Positions 15,062-24,248 of a stretch of DNA of 64,000 bases are shown here, in pieces. The stretch is from Caulobacter sp. (lineage in GTDB: Bacteria > Pseudomonadota > Alphaproteobacteria > Caulobacterales > Caulobacteraceae), in contig JAQGIP010000051.1 in the NCBI GenBank assembly GCA_028291055.1, positions 78,051 to 142,050 of the forward strand. The letters run 5' to 3'. How positions within the stretch are numbered: the first letter of the stretch is position 1; every line of letters starts with the position of its first letter. Position numbers and translations under genes: made by a program. Under the pieces are notes generated by a model that saw only the letters and a list, made by a program, of their open reading frames with translations, was not told the origin of the DNA and ran no database searches.

Positions 15062-15819
15062 TGCCCATCCTGGTCGACCGGGCCGCGCCGCATGTGACGC
15101 GCCTGACCCTCTCCAACCCCGGCCGCCGCAACGCCCTGACCCAGGACATGTACCGCGAACTCGGCGCCCTGTGGCCCCGGCTGGCGGCCGACCGCGCCTG
15201 CCGGGTGGTGCTCGTGCGCGGCGAAGGCAGCGAGGCCTTCTGCACCGGCTCCGACCTCAGCGGCGGGCCGTTCACCTATCCCGACGCCCACGACATGGTC
15301 GACGCCGCGCTGCTGAAGACCGGCTACTTCCCCAAACCCATCGTCGCGGCGGTCGAGGGCGACTGCGTCGGCGGCGGCCTTGAGCTGCTGCTGTCCACCG
15401 ACGTACGCATCGCGGCGCCCACCAGCCGGTTCGGCCTGCCCGAGGTGCGCTGGGGCCTGATGCCCTGGGGCGGGGCGGCCATGAAGCTGGCCGACCAGGT
15501 CGGCCAGGGACCGGCCATGGACCTGCTGCTCACCGGCCGCCTGATCGACGCGCGGGAGGCCAAGGCCCTCGGCCTGATCTCCGCGCTCAGTGACGATGTC
15601 CAGGCCCTCGCCCTTGAGCGCGCGGCCAGGATCGCCGAGGCCAGCCCCGCCGCCGTCCAGGCCACCAAGGCCGCGGCCCTACAGCACCGCCAAGCCGGCT
15701 ATGCCGCGCGCGAACCCACTGAGCGCGACCTCGTCACCGCCCTTCGCGCCACCGGCCAGTCGAAGATCGGCATCGCCGCCTTCCTCGCCAAGACCACGCC
15801 TGAGTACCCCGATGAGTGA
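15061..15819 (+). CDS. Enoyl-CoA hydratase/isomerase
   Basis: 252 residues. Crotonase hallmarks: NPGRRNALTQDMYREL, EAFCTGSDLSGGPF, EGDCVGGGLELLLSTDVR and FGLPEVRWGLMPWGGAA. Both hydratase glutamates are present (GGGLE and LPE), so water addition to an enoyl-CoA is plausible. It is translationally coupled to the cupin upstream and to the acyl-CoA dehydrogenase downstream (8-bp overlap). It fits a beta-oxidation step in the cupin-hydratase-dehydrogenase-ligase operon. Confidence 0.88.
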   Translation: MPILVDRAAPHVTRLTLSNPGRRNALTQDMYRELGALWPRLAADRACRVVLVRGEGSEAFCTGSDLSGGPFTYPDAHDMVDAALLKTGYFPKPIVAAVEGDCVGGGLELLLSTDVRIAAPTSRFGLPEVRWGLMPWGGAAMKLADQVGQGPAMDLLLTGRLIDAREAKALGLISALSDDVQALALERAARIAEASPAAVQATKAAALQHRQAGYAAREPTERDLVTALRATGQSKIGIAAFLAKTTPEYPDE

Positions 15820-17008
15820 CCACGCCGCGTTCCGCCAAACCATCCAAGCCTTCCTGGTCGACAAACTGACCCCCGAGCTGAAGGCCGCCAACAGCCGCCA
15901 GGCCGGCGTCTTCGCCGACGCCGAGCTCAGCCGCCGCTGGCACAGCATCCTCTACGACCAGGGCTGGATCGCGCCCAACTGGCCGGTCGAGCATGGCGGC
16001 CCGGGCTGGGACCCGGTCGAGCGCTTCATCTTCCAGGACGAGAGCGCACGCGCCGGCGCCCCCTACATCCCGGTGATCGGGACCCAGATGTGCGGCCCCG
16101 TGATCATGCGCTACGGCACGGACGCCCAGAAGGCGCGCTTCCTGCCGGCCATGCTGTCGGGCGAACACTATTGGTGCCAGGGCTACAGCGAGCCCGGCGC
16201 GGGGTCTGACCTGGCGGCGCTGAAGACCCGCGCCGACCTGTCGCAGGACGGGACCCACTACGTCGTCAACGGCTCCAAGATCTGGACCACCCACGCCCAC
16301 AAGGCCAACTGGATGTTCATGCTGGTGCGCACCAGCCAAGAGGCCAAGCCCCAGGCCGGCATCAGCTTTCTGCTGACTCCCATGGATGCGCCGGGCATCA
16401 CCGTGCAGCCGATCATCAGCATCTCCGGCGAGCACGAACTGAACGCCGTCTTCTTCGACAACGTCCGCGTGCCCGTCGAGAACCGGGTGGGCGAGGAGAA
16501 CGCCGGCTGGGGCGTGGCCAAATACCTGCTGGAGTTCGAGCGCGGCGCGGGCGCGGCGGCCGGCCGCATCCGCCGCTTCATCGACCAGGCCCGCATCATG
16601 GCCCAGGCCGAGGGCGGCGGCGGGGGCGCGAGCTTCTGGGACGAAAACCCCGACTTCCGCGCCCGCCTCGCCCAGCTGGAGATCGAGGTCTTGGGGCTGG
16701 AATTCTCCGAACGCGAGGTGGCCGCCAAGCTGGCCGCCGGCCAGCCGATCGGCGCGACCTCCTCGCTGCTGAAACTGGGCGCCAGCACCCTGCTGCAGCG
16801 GGCCACCGAGCTGAACGTCGAGGCCCTGGGCGTCTACGCCATGCCCGACCAGCGCGCGGCCCTTGGCTTCGCCGCCAACACCCCGCCGGTCGGTCCCGAC
16901 TATGCGGCCACCCCGATGGCCAAGTATCTCAACACCCGGGCCGCCACCATCTACGGCGGCTCCTACGAAGTGCAGCACAACATCCTGGCGAGAGTGATCG
17001 GTCTATGA
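15812..17008 (+). CDS. Acyl-CoA dehydrogenase
   Basis: 398 residues with a typical ACAD layout: N-terminal helices (HSILYDQGWIAPNWPVEHGG), the FAD/substrate block YWCQGYSEPGAGSDLA, the middle barrel (GSKIWTTHAHKANWMF) and the C-terminal bundle ending YGGSYEVQHNILARVIG. Oxidises an acyl-CoA to the 2-enoyl-CoA. A close paralogue is encoded at 48959-50176. The true start is the ATG at 15812, overlapping the hydratase stop; longer readings upstream are out-of-family sequence. The stop overlaps the ATG of the ligase gene by 4 bp. Confidence 0.9.
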   Translation: MSDHAAFRQTIQAFLVDKLTPELKAANSRQAGVFADAELSRRWHSILYDQGWIAPNWPVEHGGPGWDPVERFIFQDESARAGAPYIPVIGTQMCGPVIMRYGTDAQKARFLPAMLSGEHYWCQGYSEPGAGSDLAALKTRADLSQDGTHYVVNGSKIWTTHAHKANWMFMLVRTSQEAKPQAGISFLLTPMDAPGITVQPIISISGEHELNAVFFDNVRVPVENRVGEENAGWGVAKYLLEFERGAGAAAGRIRRFIDQARIMAQAEGGGGGASFWDENPDFRARLAQLEIEVLGLEFSEREVAAKLAAGQPIGATSSLLKLGASTLLQRATELNVEALGVYAMPDQRAALGFAANTPPVGPDYAATPMAKYLNTRAATIYGGSYEVQHNILARVIGL

Positions 17009-18633
17009 CGCCATCCCCGTTCGACGTCCTTCCCCAGTCGGGCGCCAACCACGCGGCCCTATCGCCCGTGGGTTTCCTGGCCCACGCGGCCGAGGTCTTC
17101 CCGGCCAAGACCGCGATCCTCACCGAGGGCCGCAGCTTCACCTACGCCCAGTTCCACGCCCGCGCCGTGCGGTTGGCCGGCGCTCTGGCGGCGCAAGGCA
17201 TCGGCCGCGGCGACGTCGTCGCGGCCTTCCTGCCCAACGGCCCGGAGATGCTGGAGATGCACTTCGCCGTGCCGATGACCGGCGCCGTGCTGTGCTCGAT
17301 CAACAGCCGCCTCGACGCGCCCGCCGTCGCCTTCATCCTCGCCCACTCGGAGGCGAAGATCCTGGTCGCCGACCTGGAGTATGGCCCGGTGGTCAAGGCC
17401 GCCCTGGCCGACACCGCCAATCCGCCGATGCTGGTCGAGGTGGACGACAAGGCGGCCGGCGATTTCGAGAGCCTGGGCGGGACCACCTACGAGGCCTTCC
17501 TGGCCGGGGCCGAGCCCTATGCCGGGTCCGGCGCGCCCGCCGATGAGTGGGACGCCATCGCGCTCAACTACACCTCCGGCACCACCGGCGATCCAAAGGG
17601 GGTGGTGCTGCATCACCGGGGCGCGGCCTTGAACGCCTACGGCAACATCATGAGCCTGGGGTTCAGCCAGACCAGCGTCTACCTGTGGACCCTGCCCATG
17701 TTCCACTGCAACGGCTGGACCCACACCTGGGCCCTGACCCTGGCGGGCGCCACCCACGTCTGTCACCGCAAGGTCGACCCCGCCGCCATCTTCGCCGCTA
17801 TCGCCGAGCACGGCGTCACCCACCTGAGCGGCGCGCCGGTGGTGCTGGGCATGATCGCCAATGCGCCCGACAGCATCAAACGCCGGTCGGCCCAGACGGT
17901 GCGGGTCGCCACGGGCGGCGCGGCGCCACCCACCGCCATCCTGGAGAAGATGGAGGCCATGGGCTTCGCCGTCACCCACCTCTACGGCATGACCGAATGC
18001 TATGGCCCGGCCGCCGTCTGCACGCCCCAGCCCGGCATCGAAGACTGGTCGCTGAGCGACCGCGCCGCCTTCACCGCGCGCCAGGGCGTGAGTCACGCCA
18101 CGGTGGGCGCCGTCGACGTGCTGGATCCCGAGACCGGCCTGCCCGCCCCGCGCGACGGCAAGACGCTGGGCGAACTGGTGGTGCGCGGCAACACGGTGAT
18201 GAAGGGCTATTTCAAGAACCCCAAGGCCACCGCCGCCGCGCTGAAGGACGGCTGGCTATGGACCGGCGACCTCGCCGTCATCCACCCCGACGCCTACATC
18301 GAGATCAAGGACCGCTCCAAGGACGTGATCATCTCCGGCGGCGAGAACATCTCCTCCCTTGAGGTCGAGGAAGCCCTCTACCGCCACCCGGCCGTGCTGG
18401 AAGCCGCCGTCGTAGCCCAGCCGGACGAGAAGTGGGGCGAGACGCCCCATGCCTTCGTAGCCCTGCGCGACGACGCGGACGCGGTCAGCGAGGCCGATAT
18501 CGTCGCCTGGTGCCGGTCCCACCTGGCCGGCTACAAGATCCCGCGCCGCGTCACCTTCGGACCACTGCCCAAGACGGCGACGGGCAAGATCCAGAAGCAT
18601 GTGCTGCGCGGACGGGTGAGCGAGAAGGCCTAG
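17005..18633 (+). CDS. Acyl-CoA ligase (AMP-forming, medium/long-chain type)
   Basis: 542 residues. ATP motif YTSGTTGDPKGVVLHHRG, A5-type MTECYGPA, A7 WLWTGDLAVIHPDAYIEIKDR and the catalytic Lys in KTATGKIQKHVLR are all present. Sequence around PMFHCNGWTHTW resembles ligases of the short/medium-chain fatty acyl and methylmercaptopropionate type. It activates a carboxylic acid for the dehydrogenase and hydratase of the same operon. Last gene of that operon; ATGA overlap with the gene before. No T-rich hairpin is evident after it. Confidence 0.9.
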   Translation: MTPSPFDVLPQSGANHAALSPVGFLAHAAEVFPAKTAILTEGRSFTYAQFHARAVRLAGALAAQGIGRGDVVAAFLPNGPEMLEMHFAVPMTGAVLCSINSRLDAPAVAFILAHSEAKILVADLEYGPVVKAALADTANPPMLVEVDDKAAGDFESLGGTTYEAFLAGAEPYAGSGAPADEWDAIALNYTSGTTGDPKGVVLHHRGAALNAYGNIMSLGFSQTSVYLWTLPMFHCNGWTHTWALTLAGATHVCHRKVDPAAIFAAIAEHGVTHLSGAPVVLGMIANAPDSIKRRSAQTVRVATGGAAPPTAILEKMEAMGFAVTHLYGMTECYGPAAVCTPQPGIEDWSLSDRAAFTARQGVSHATVGAVDVLDPETGLPAPRDGKTLGELVVRGNTVMKGYFKNPKATAAALKDGWLWTGDLAVIHPDAYIEIKDRSKDVIISGGENISSLEVEEALYRHPAVLEAAVVAQPDEKWGETPHAFVALRDDADAVSEADIVAWCRSHLAGYKIPRRVTFGPLPKTATGKIQKHVLRGRVSEKA

Positions 18634-18666
18634 CGTTGACAGGCCGGGCTTGAGGCACAAGACTGG

Positions 18667-18680
18667 ATTACGAACGTAAT
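18667..18680. promoter_or_regulatory. Perfect inverted repeat ATTACG-AA-CGTAAT
   Basis: A 6-bp-arm palindrome 23 bp upstream of the ATG of the small secreted protein gene, unlike the window's other operators. Could be a regulator site for that gene. Confidence 0.4.
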
Positions 18681-18703
18681 TCAACCGTGCCAAGGCCTCC
18701 AGC

Positions 18704-19036
18704 ATGAACGCCAAACCGCTTCTCCTCATCGCCGCGATCGGACTCATGGCGGCGGGCGACCCCAAGGCGGCGATCATGGACAGCATCGAACGCCAGGCCC
18801 GCCTGCCGGACGGCGCCCTGGCGGTGGAGAAGTATGAGCGGCACTATGCCTACATGGGCGACGGCACGGTGATCGGCATCTACGTGTCGCTGGATGGCGA
18901 TGACGTCCCGGGCCGCACCTGGGGCTCGACGAAGCAACTGCCGCAGATTTCCGACGGCGGCTGCGGCGTGGTGACCGTCTTCTACGATCCCAAGACGAAG
19001 AAGGTGACCGACACCCGCTGCAACTTCACGGAGTAG
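18704..19036 (+). CDS. Small secreted protein of unknown function
   Basis: 110 residues. The N-terminus MNAKPLLLIAAIGLMAAG is a signal-peptide-like hydrophobic stretch, cut probably before DPKAAIMDS. The mature part has two Cys (DGGCGVVTVFYD and TRCNFTE) that could form a disulfide in the periplasm. No family recognised. Its 3' end overlaps the 3' end of the opposing MFS gene by 11 bp. Acceptance rests on the signal sequence, a sensible composition and its place in a gap; an alternative is a spurious reading frame. Confidence 0.65.
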   Translation: MNAKPLLLIAAIGLMAAGDPKAAIMDSIERQARLPDGALAVEKYERHYAYMGDGTVIGIYVSLDGDDVPGRTWGSTKQLPQISDGGCGVVTVFYDPKTKKVTDTRCNFTE

Positions 19037-20297
19037 GCGGCTCGGCTGGCGCCGCGAAGCTCGGATAGGCGCCCATCAGCGCGATCAGCGTGGCGCTGAG
19101 CAGCAGCAGCGGGATCAGCGCCCAGAGCGCCGGGCCATAACCGCCGGTGCGGTCGAACACCACGCCGGCCAGGAAGGGCCCCATGCCGACGCCCAGGCTC
19201 AGCAGGCCGACCATGGTCCCGAAGATGGTCCCATAAGCGCGCAGGCCGAAGTAGCGGGCCGAGAGGTAGGAGATGATGTCGACCTCGCCGCCCACCGACA
19301 GGCCGACCACGATGGCGATGGCCGTGGCCTGGACCGGCGAGCCATGGAAGTTGAGCAGCAGCACGCACCCCGCCACCGGCAGGGCGAAGACGACGGCCCC
19401 CACGGCGCGGGCGTCGAAGCGGTCGATCAGGAAGCCGCAGGCCAGGCGCGCGATCAGCGACGACAGGCCGATCAGACCGGCGATGCCGACCGCGGCCTTG
19501 CGCGAGACGCCGCCCGCCGAGAGGATGGGCACGAAGTGGACCACCATGGCGTAGAGGGCCGCCGTGGTCAGCAGGCCGGCCAGCGCCAGGCGGAAGAAGC
19601 GCCAGGTCGCCATACCCTCCCGCGCCGTCAGGCCGGGCGGGACGGGGGCCCCGCCGCGCGTCTTGATCGCGCCGGACTGCACGGCTTTGTCGCGCGCGTC
19701 ATGGAAGGCGGTGATGGCCAGCGGCAGGCTAATGGCCAGCCCGATAGCGCCCAGGCCGAAGTAGGCCCCGCGCCAGCCGTAGGCGGTGATCAGACGGTCG
19801 GTGATCATCGGGGTGAGCGCCGAGCCCACGCCCGTGCCGCAAAGGGTGGCGGCCAGGGCCACACCCCGTCCTCTTTCGAAATGGCTGACCACGCCGGCGG
19901 TCCACACCGTCGGCTTGATCGACACCGACCCCACGGCCACGAACACCCACAGCGCCCACCAGGTCCAGATCGAGGGACCGGCCAGGCCAAGCCCCGCCAC
20001 CGCGCCGCAATAGAGCACCAAGCCCGGCAGCCCCACGCGCCGGGGCCCGAAGCGGTCGATCATCATTCCGAAGAAGGGCGCCAGGACCACCGACACCACG
20101 CTGACCACCAGCAGGCCGGCGGTGATGTCGCCCCGCGTCCAGTGGAAGGCATGCTGTATCGGCGCCATGAAGACGCCGACCGCATAGCTGTGGGTCACTC
20201 CCACGGCGCAGGCCATGCTGGCGGCGAACACCACCAGCCAATGGTGGCGCCATTCCGAAAGCGCGGTGGCGGGGCGGACTTGCGCGGCGTCGGTCAT
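19026..20297 (-). CDS. MFS transporter, monocarboxylate/oxalate-formate antiporter type
   Basis: 423 residues with 12 predicted membrane spans. N-terminal EWRHHWLVVFAASMACAVG and SYAVGVFMAP, then MMIDRFGPRRVG (motif A), resemble MCT-like and OFA-like MFS carriers, which move organic acids. The start at 20297 (MTDAAQVRPA) overlaps the stop of the SDR gene upstream (ATGA), so the pair forms one operon divergent from the amidohydrolase operon and controlled from the operator at 21153-21170. Confidence 0.87.
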   Translation of the reverse strand: MTDAAQVRPATALSEWRHHWLVVFAASMACAVGVTHSYAVGVFMAPIQHAFHWTRGDITAGLLVVSVVSVVLAPFFGMMIDRFGPRRVGLPGLVLYCGAVAGLGLAGPSIWTWWALWVFVAVGSVSIKPTVWTAGVVSHFERGRGVALAATLCGTGVGSALTPMITDRLITAYGWRGAYFGLGAIGLAISLPLAITAFHDARDKAVQSGAIKTRGGAPVPPGLTAREGMATWRFFRLALAGLLTTAALYAMVVHFVPILSAGGVSRKAAVGIAGLIGLSSLIARLACGFLIDRFDARAVGAVVFALPVAGCVLLLNFHGSPVQATAIAIVVGLSVGGEVDIISYLSARYFGLRAYGTIFGTMVGLLSLGVGMGPFLAGVVFDRTGGYGPALWALIPLLLLSATLIALMGAYPSFAAPAEPPTP

Positions 20298-21082
20298 CCC
20301 GCGCCGTGCCCGCCTTCGCAGGGAATGACGGCGCCGGTGGTCCAGCGGGATTCGTCCGACAGCAGGAACAACGCCGCGCGCGCCACGTCCTGGGGGTGGG
20401 CCACGTAGTTCATCGGATAGGCCGCCGCGATGGCTTCCTTGGCCGCCTCGTCGGGCAGGCCGTCGAACATTTCCGAATGGGTCGGCCCCGGCGCGATGGC
20501 GTTCACCCGGATGCCGCGCTGGGCATAGTCCAGCGCCGCGCACTTGGTCATGCCGATCAGGCCCCACTTGCTGGCCGCATAGATGGCGTTGCCCGGCGCG
20601 CCCTTGATGCCCCAGACCGAGGAGGTGTTGACGATCGAGCCCCCTCCCCCGGCCAGCATGGCGGCGGCCTCGTGCTTGATGCAAAGGAAGGCCCCGCGCA
20701 GGTTGGTGGCCATGACCTCGTCGAAGTGGGCCACCGGCGCCTGATCGATGGTCACGCGGCCCCGCGTGATGCCGGCGTTGTTGAAGGCGCCGTCGAGGCG
20801 GCCATAGCGCGAGACGGCGAAGGCCACGGCGGCCTCCACCGAGGCCTCGTCCTGCACGTCGCAGGTGACTGCGGAGGCTTCCAGACCCTTGGCCTTGAGC
20901 GCCGCGATCACCGCTTCCAGCTTGTCGGTGCGGCGCGCGGCGGCGACGACGCTGGCGCCCTCGGCGGCGAACAGGCCCACGGCCGCCTCCCCGATGCCGC
21001 TGGTGGCGCCGGTGACCAGGACCACGCGGCCGGCCAATCGGTGAGAGGTGAAATCGAGCGGCGGCGGGCTGTTATAGGCCAT
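20294..21082 (-). CDS. Short-chain dehydrogenase/reductase
   Basis: 262 residues, classical SDR: cofactor motif TGATSGIGEAA, structural NNAG, catalytic Ser in VNTSSVWG and YAASK, then the product-release region NAIAPGPTHSEMF. Oxidises a hydroxyl or reduces a ketone with NAD(P); the Ala/Arg after the second strand (AAARR) suggests NADP, with low certainty. Start at 21082 (MAYNSPPPLD); the ATG at 21154 would begin inside the operator. First gene of the SDR-MFS operon. Confidence 0.88.
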   Translation of the reverse strand: MAYNSPPPLDFTSHRLAGRVVLVTGATSGIGEAAVGLFAAEGASVVAAARRTDKLEAVIAALKAKGLEASAVTCDVQDEASVEAAVAFAVSRYGRLDGAFNNAGITRGRVTIDQAPVAHFDEVMATNLRGAFLCIKHEAAAMLAGGGGSIVNTSSVWGIKGAPGNAIYAASKWGLIGMTKCAALDYAQRGIRVNAIAPGPTHSEMFDGLPDEAAKEAIAAAYPMNYVAHPQDVARAALFLLSDESRWTTGAVIPCEGGHGAG

Positions 21083-21152
21083 GGGCGAACGGACCCTGCA
21101 CGGCTTCAAAAACACCCATCCCCGGTTCCTTTTATTGGCCGGGATGCGAGAC

Positions 21153-21195
21153 AAACCGACCGGTTTGTATTATTCCTGGCGACCTGAGCTGTCAA
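21153..21195 (-). promoter_or_regulatory. TTGACA-N17-TAATAC promoter with 18-bp operator
   Basis: Minus strand: TTGACA (21190-21195), 17 bp, TAATAC (21167-21172). The operator AAACC-G-ACCGGT-T-TGTAT occupies 21153-21170, overlapping the -10. It lies between divergent SDR (minus) and amidohydrolase (plus) genes and could control both. Confidence 0.68.
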
Positions 21196-21232
21196 CGAGA
21201 CCGGGCCAACCGGCCACCGTCGGAGGAACGCC

Positions 21233-22957
21233 ATGAGCACACCCCAATTCGACCTGGTCATCCGTGGCGGCAGCGTGCTCGACGGGCTGGGCAATCCGGC
21301 CTTTGAGGCCGACGTGGCGGTCAAGGATGGGATCATCGCCGAGATCGGCGCGGTAGCCGGATCGGGGGCGGAGGAGATCGACGCCACGGGCTGCTTGGTC
21401 ACGCCGGGCTTCGTGGACGTGCACACCCATTATGACGGCCAGGCCACCTGGGAAAACCACATGGCGCCCTCTTCCAATCACGGGGTCAGCACCGTGGTCG
21501 GCGGCAATTGCGGCGTGGGCTTCGCGCCCTGCCGCCCCGGCGACCGCGAGACGCTGATCGCGGTGATGGAGGGGGTGGAGGACATCCCCGGCGTGGTGAT
21601 GGCGCAGGGGGTGCCGTGGAACTGGGAGACCTTCCCCGAATATATGGACGCCCTGGCTGAGCGCGCGCTCGACGTGGATATGGCGGTCCAGTTCCCCCAC
21701 GCCCCGTTGCGCGTCTATGTGATGGGCCGCCGCGGCGCCGAGCGCGAGCCCTCCAACGAAGACGACCGCGCGCAGATGCGGGCCCTGACCACCGAGGCGA
21801 TCCAGGCCGGAGCGCTGGGCGTCACCACCTCGCGCAGCTTCAGCCACCGGCGGCGCGACGGAGAGCTCGCGCCCACCATCAACAGCGAGCTGGAGGAGCT
21901 GAAGGCTCTGGCCGGCGGGCTGCGCGACGCGGGCGCGGGCGTCTTCCAGCTGCTGCCCGACCTGGCCGCCGCCGACTTCGCCGACGAACTGGACGTGATC
22001 GAGGCCCTGGCGCGCGAGGCCGGGCGGCCGCTGTCCTTCACCCTGGCCGTCTCCCATTCGAAGCCGGACCTGGCCGACAGGGCGCTGGCCCGACTGGCGA
22101 GCTTGAACGCCGAAGGGCTGAAGATCACCGCCCAGGTCTATCCCCGCCCCATCGGCGTGCTGTTCGGCCTGGACCTGTCGCTGCATCCGTTCGCGCTGAA
22201 GCCCGGCTTCCGCGCGCTGGAGCCCCTGCCCCTGGTCGACAAAGTCGAGGCAATGCGCGATCCGGTGCTGCGCGCGCGGCTGCTGAGCGAAACCTCCGAC
22301 GATCCCAACCCGCTGCTGCTGACCCTGTGCGAAAGCTGGGACGACCTCTATGCGCTGGGCAATCCGCCCGACTATTCGCCGGGGCCGGAGAAGCGGCTGG
22401 GCGCCATCGCCGCACGCGAGGGCCGCACGGTCGAGGAGGTCACCTATGACGCCCTGCTGGAGGACGAGGGCCGCGCCATCCTCTATCGCCCCGGCACCAA
22501 CTTCATCGACGGCAAGCTGGACGCGGCGCGCAAGCTGGTCGCCCATCCGGCCAGCATCATCGGCCTGGGCGACGGCGGCGCCCACTACGGCATGATCTGC
22601 GATGCGGCCTATACGACCTATATGCTGACCCGCTGGACGCGCGACGCGCCGCCGGACGAGGCCTTCGATCTGCCCTGGGTGATCCAGGCGATGACCAGCC
22701 GTCCCGCCGACCTGGTGGGCCTGGGCGACCGGGGCCGCTTGGCGGTGGGCTTCAAGGCCGACATCAACGTCATCGATTTCGAAGGGCTGACGCTTGAGGC
22801 GCCACGCATGCAGCGCGACCTGCCCGCCGGCGGCAAGCGCCTGACCCAGCGGGCCCAGGGCTACCGCGCCGCCATCGTCTCCGGACAGGTGACGGCCCGC
22901 AACGGCGTGGCGACGGGGGCCCTGCCCGGCCGGCTGGTGCGCGGAGCGCGCGGATGA
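21233..22957 (+). CDS. N-acyl-D-amino-acid deacylase family amidohydrolase
   Basis: 574 residues. Metal-binding VTPGFVDVHTHYDGQ (H-x-H) near residue 63, the family-typical VVGGNCGVGFAPC, SFSHRRRDGE and GLGDGGAHYGMICD with the late Asp. Named for D-aminoacylases, but this subgroup is widespread in catabolic clusters and the true amide, urea or lactone substrate is unknown. The ATG at 21233 follows GGAGGAACGCC. Its stop overlaps the ATG of the EthD gene by 4 bp. Confidence 0.85.
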   Translation: MSTPQFDLVIRGGSVLDGLGNPAFEADVAVKDGIIAEIGAVAGSGAEEIDATGCLVTPGFVDVHTHYDGQATWENHMAPSSNHGVSTVVGGNCGVGFAPCRPGDRETLIAVMEGVEDIPGVVMAQGVPWNWETFPEYMDALAERALDVDMAVQFPHAPLRVYVMGRRGAEREPSNEDDRAQMRALTTEAIQAGALGVTTSRSFSHRRRDGELAPTINSELEELKALAGGLRDAGAGVFQLLPDLAAADFADELDVIEALAREAGRPLSFTLAVSHSKPDLADRALARLASLNAEGLKITAQVYPRPIGVLFGLDLSLHPFALKPGFRALEPLPLVDKVEAMRDPVLRARLLSETSDDPNPLLLTLCESWDDLYALGNPPDYSPGPEKRLGAIAAREGRTVEEVTYDALLEDEGRAILYRPGTNFIDGKLDAARKLVAHPASIIGLGDGGAHYGMICDAAYTTYMLTRWTRDAPPDEAFDLPWVIQAMTSRPADLVGLGDRGRLAVGFKADINVIDFEGLTLEAPRMQRDLPAGGKRLTQRAQGYRAAIVSGQVTARNGVATGALPGRLVRGARG

Positions 22958-23313
22958 TCAAGACCATGGGGTTCAGCAAGGCCAAGGACGGCGTCTCGCT
23001 GGCGGCGTTCAAGGTCTACTACGAGGGCGTGCACGCGCCGATGGCCGTGGCCATGCTGCCGATGATCCACCGCTATGTGCGCAACTATGTGCAGGTCGAA
23101 GGCGCGCGGATGCCGGAGGGGGCCAATGCGTCCGAGTTTGGCTGGGCCTGCATTACCGAGATGTGGTTCGCGACGGCAGCCGACTACGACGCCTTCCATG
23201 AGGCGCTGAGCCGCCCGGAGATCCGCGATCCGCTGGTCGGCGACGAGGACGAATTCGTGATGCCGAACTCGGTCTGGAAGGTGGTGGTGGACGAGGTGGC
23301 GTCGGCGCTCTAG
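22954..23313 (+). CDS. EthD-domain protein
   Basis: 119 residues, one ferredoxin-like alpha+beta barrel of the EthD type (MIKTMGFSKAKDGVSLAAF, YYEGVHAPM, WFATAADYDAFHEAL). EthD proteins accompany oxygenases or hydrolases in degradation clusters, and relatives are small cofactor-free or accessory enzymes; the exact role is unclear. Coupled to the upstream amidohydrolase through ATGA, suggesting paired function. Confidence 0.8.
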   Translation: MIKTMGFSKAKDGVSLAAFKVYYEGVHAPMAVAMLPMIHRYVRNYVQVEGARMPEGANASEFGWACITEMWFATAADYDAFHEALSRPEIRDPLVGDEDEFVMPNSVWKVVVDEVASAL

Positions 23314-23390
23314 GCGGCCAGAGGGCTGGCTCAAACCACGCGGGTCCTCCCCAACCGGTTCGCTGCGGGCCAGCAGGGCGGGATCATCAC

Positions 23391-24248
23391 TCATCGGGCG
23401 CTGCCCTTTGGGCGCGGCTTGCCGGCCACATAGTCGAAGTCGTTGCGGCCCTTGAGCGCGGTCAGGGCGCGCACGAAGTCGCCGGTGGCCATGGCCTTGA
23501 GTTCCTCGCGGTGCTCCACCGCCTCGCCCTCCTGCCAGGAGCCTTCCCACACGGCGCGCAGGCACTGCTTGGTCCCGCGCAGGGAGCCGGGCGCGCACAG
23601 GCGCAGGCGATCCAGCACGTGGGCGACGTGGCGATCGAGGGCCTCCACGTCGGCGAACGAACGGGTCACCAGCCCACTTTCCTCGGCGTCGCGACCGCTC
23701 ATGGTTTCGCCCAGCAGCAGGAACTCCTGGGCCTTGCGATAGGTCATCTGGCGCCCCGCCCACTGGGCGCCGCCCCAGGCCGCCACGAAGCCGAAGTTGA
23801 CCTCCGGCAGTTTGAAGCGCGAGGCGTGCGTGCAGTAGAGCAGGTCGCTGCGCAGCAGCAGCTCCAGGCCGCCGCCCAGGGCCCCGCTGCGCACCACCCC
23901 GATCACCGGCATGGGCAGGGCCGCGATCAGGCCGCCCAGGCGGTGGCCGGCGGCGGCGATGGTCTCGAAATCCTGGGGCGTCAGGTCGGCCAGGTTGGGC
24001 TTGATCTCGGTGACCATGACGGCGGCGTTGTGGAAGCCGCTGCCCTCGGCGTCGACGACCACCGCGCGGATCGAGGCGTCGTCGCAGGCGGCGCTCAGCA
24101 CCTCGGTCAGAGCGTCCGCCATGGCGAGGCTGATGCCATTGTTGGTCTTGGGATCGGATTTGATCAGCCACAGCACGCCGTCTCGGCGCTCGACCTTCAG
24201 CACGCCGCCGCCCCCGGTTTCAGCATCGTCCAAGCGCGATCCTCCCAT
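23391..24248 (-). CDS. Enoyl-CoA hydratase/isomerase
   Basis: 285 residues. RSGALGGGLELLLRSDL and FKLPEVNFGFVAAWGGAQW keep both catalytic Glu of hydratases. The first oxyanion loop is altered (GSGFHNAAVMVTEIKPNL instead of AFxAGxDL), as in some decarboxylase/isomerase branches. A GTG at 24203 is an alternative start that would remove a 15-residue Gly-rich leader. Divergent from the monooxygenase gene across the operator at 24329-24346. Confidence 0.78.
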   Translation of the reverse strand: MGGSRLDDAETGGGGVLKVERRDGVLWLIKSDPKTNNGISLAMADALTEVLSAACDDASIRAVVVDAEGSGFHNAAVMVTEIKPNLADLTPQDFETIAAAGHRLGGLIAALPMPVIGVVRSGALGGGLELLLRSDLLYCTHASRFKLPEVNFGFVAAWGGAQWAGRQMTYRKAQEFLLLGETMSGRDAEESGLVTRSFADVEALDRHVAHVLDRLRLCAPGSLRGTKQCLRAVWEGSWQEGEAVEHREELKAMATGDFVRALTALKGRNDFDYVAGKPRPKGSAR

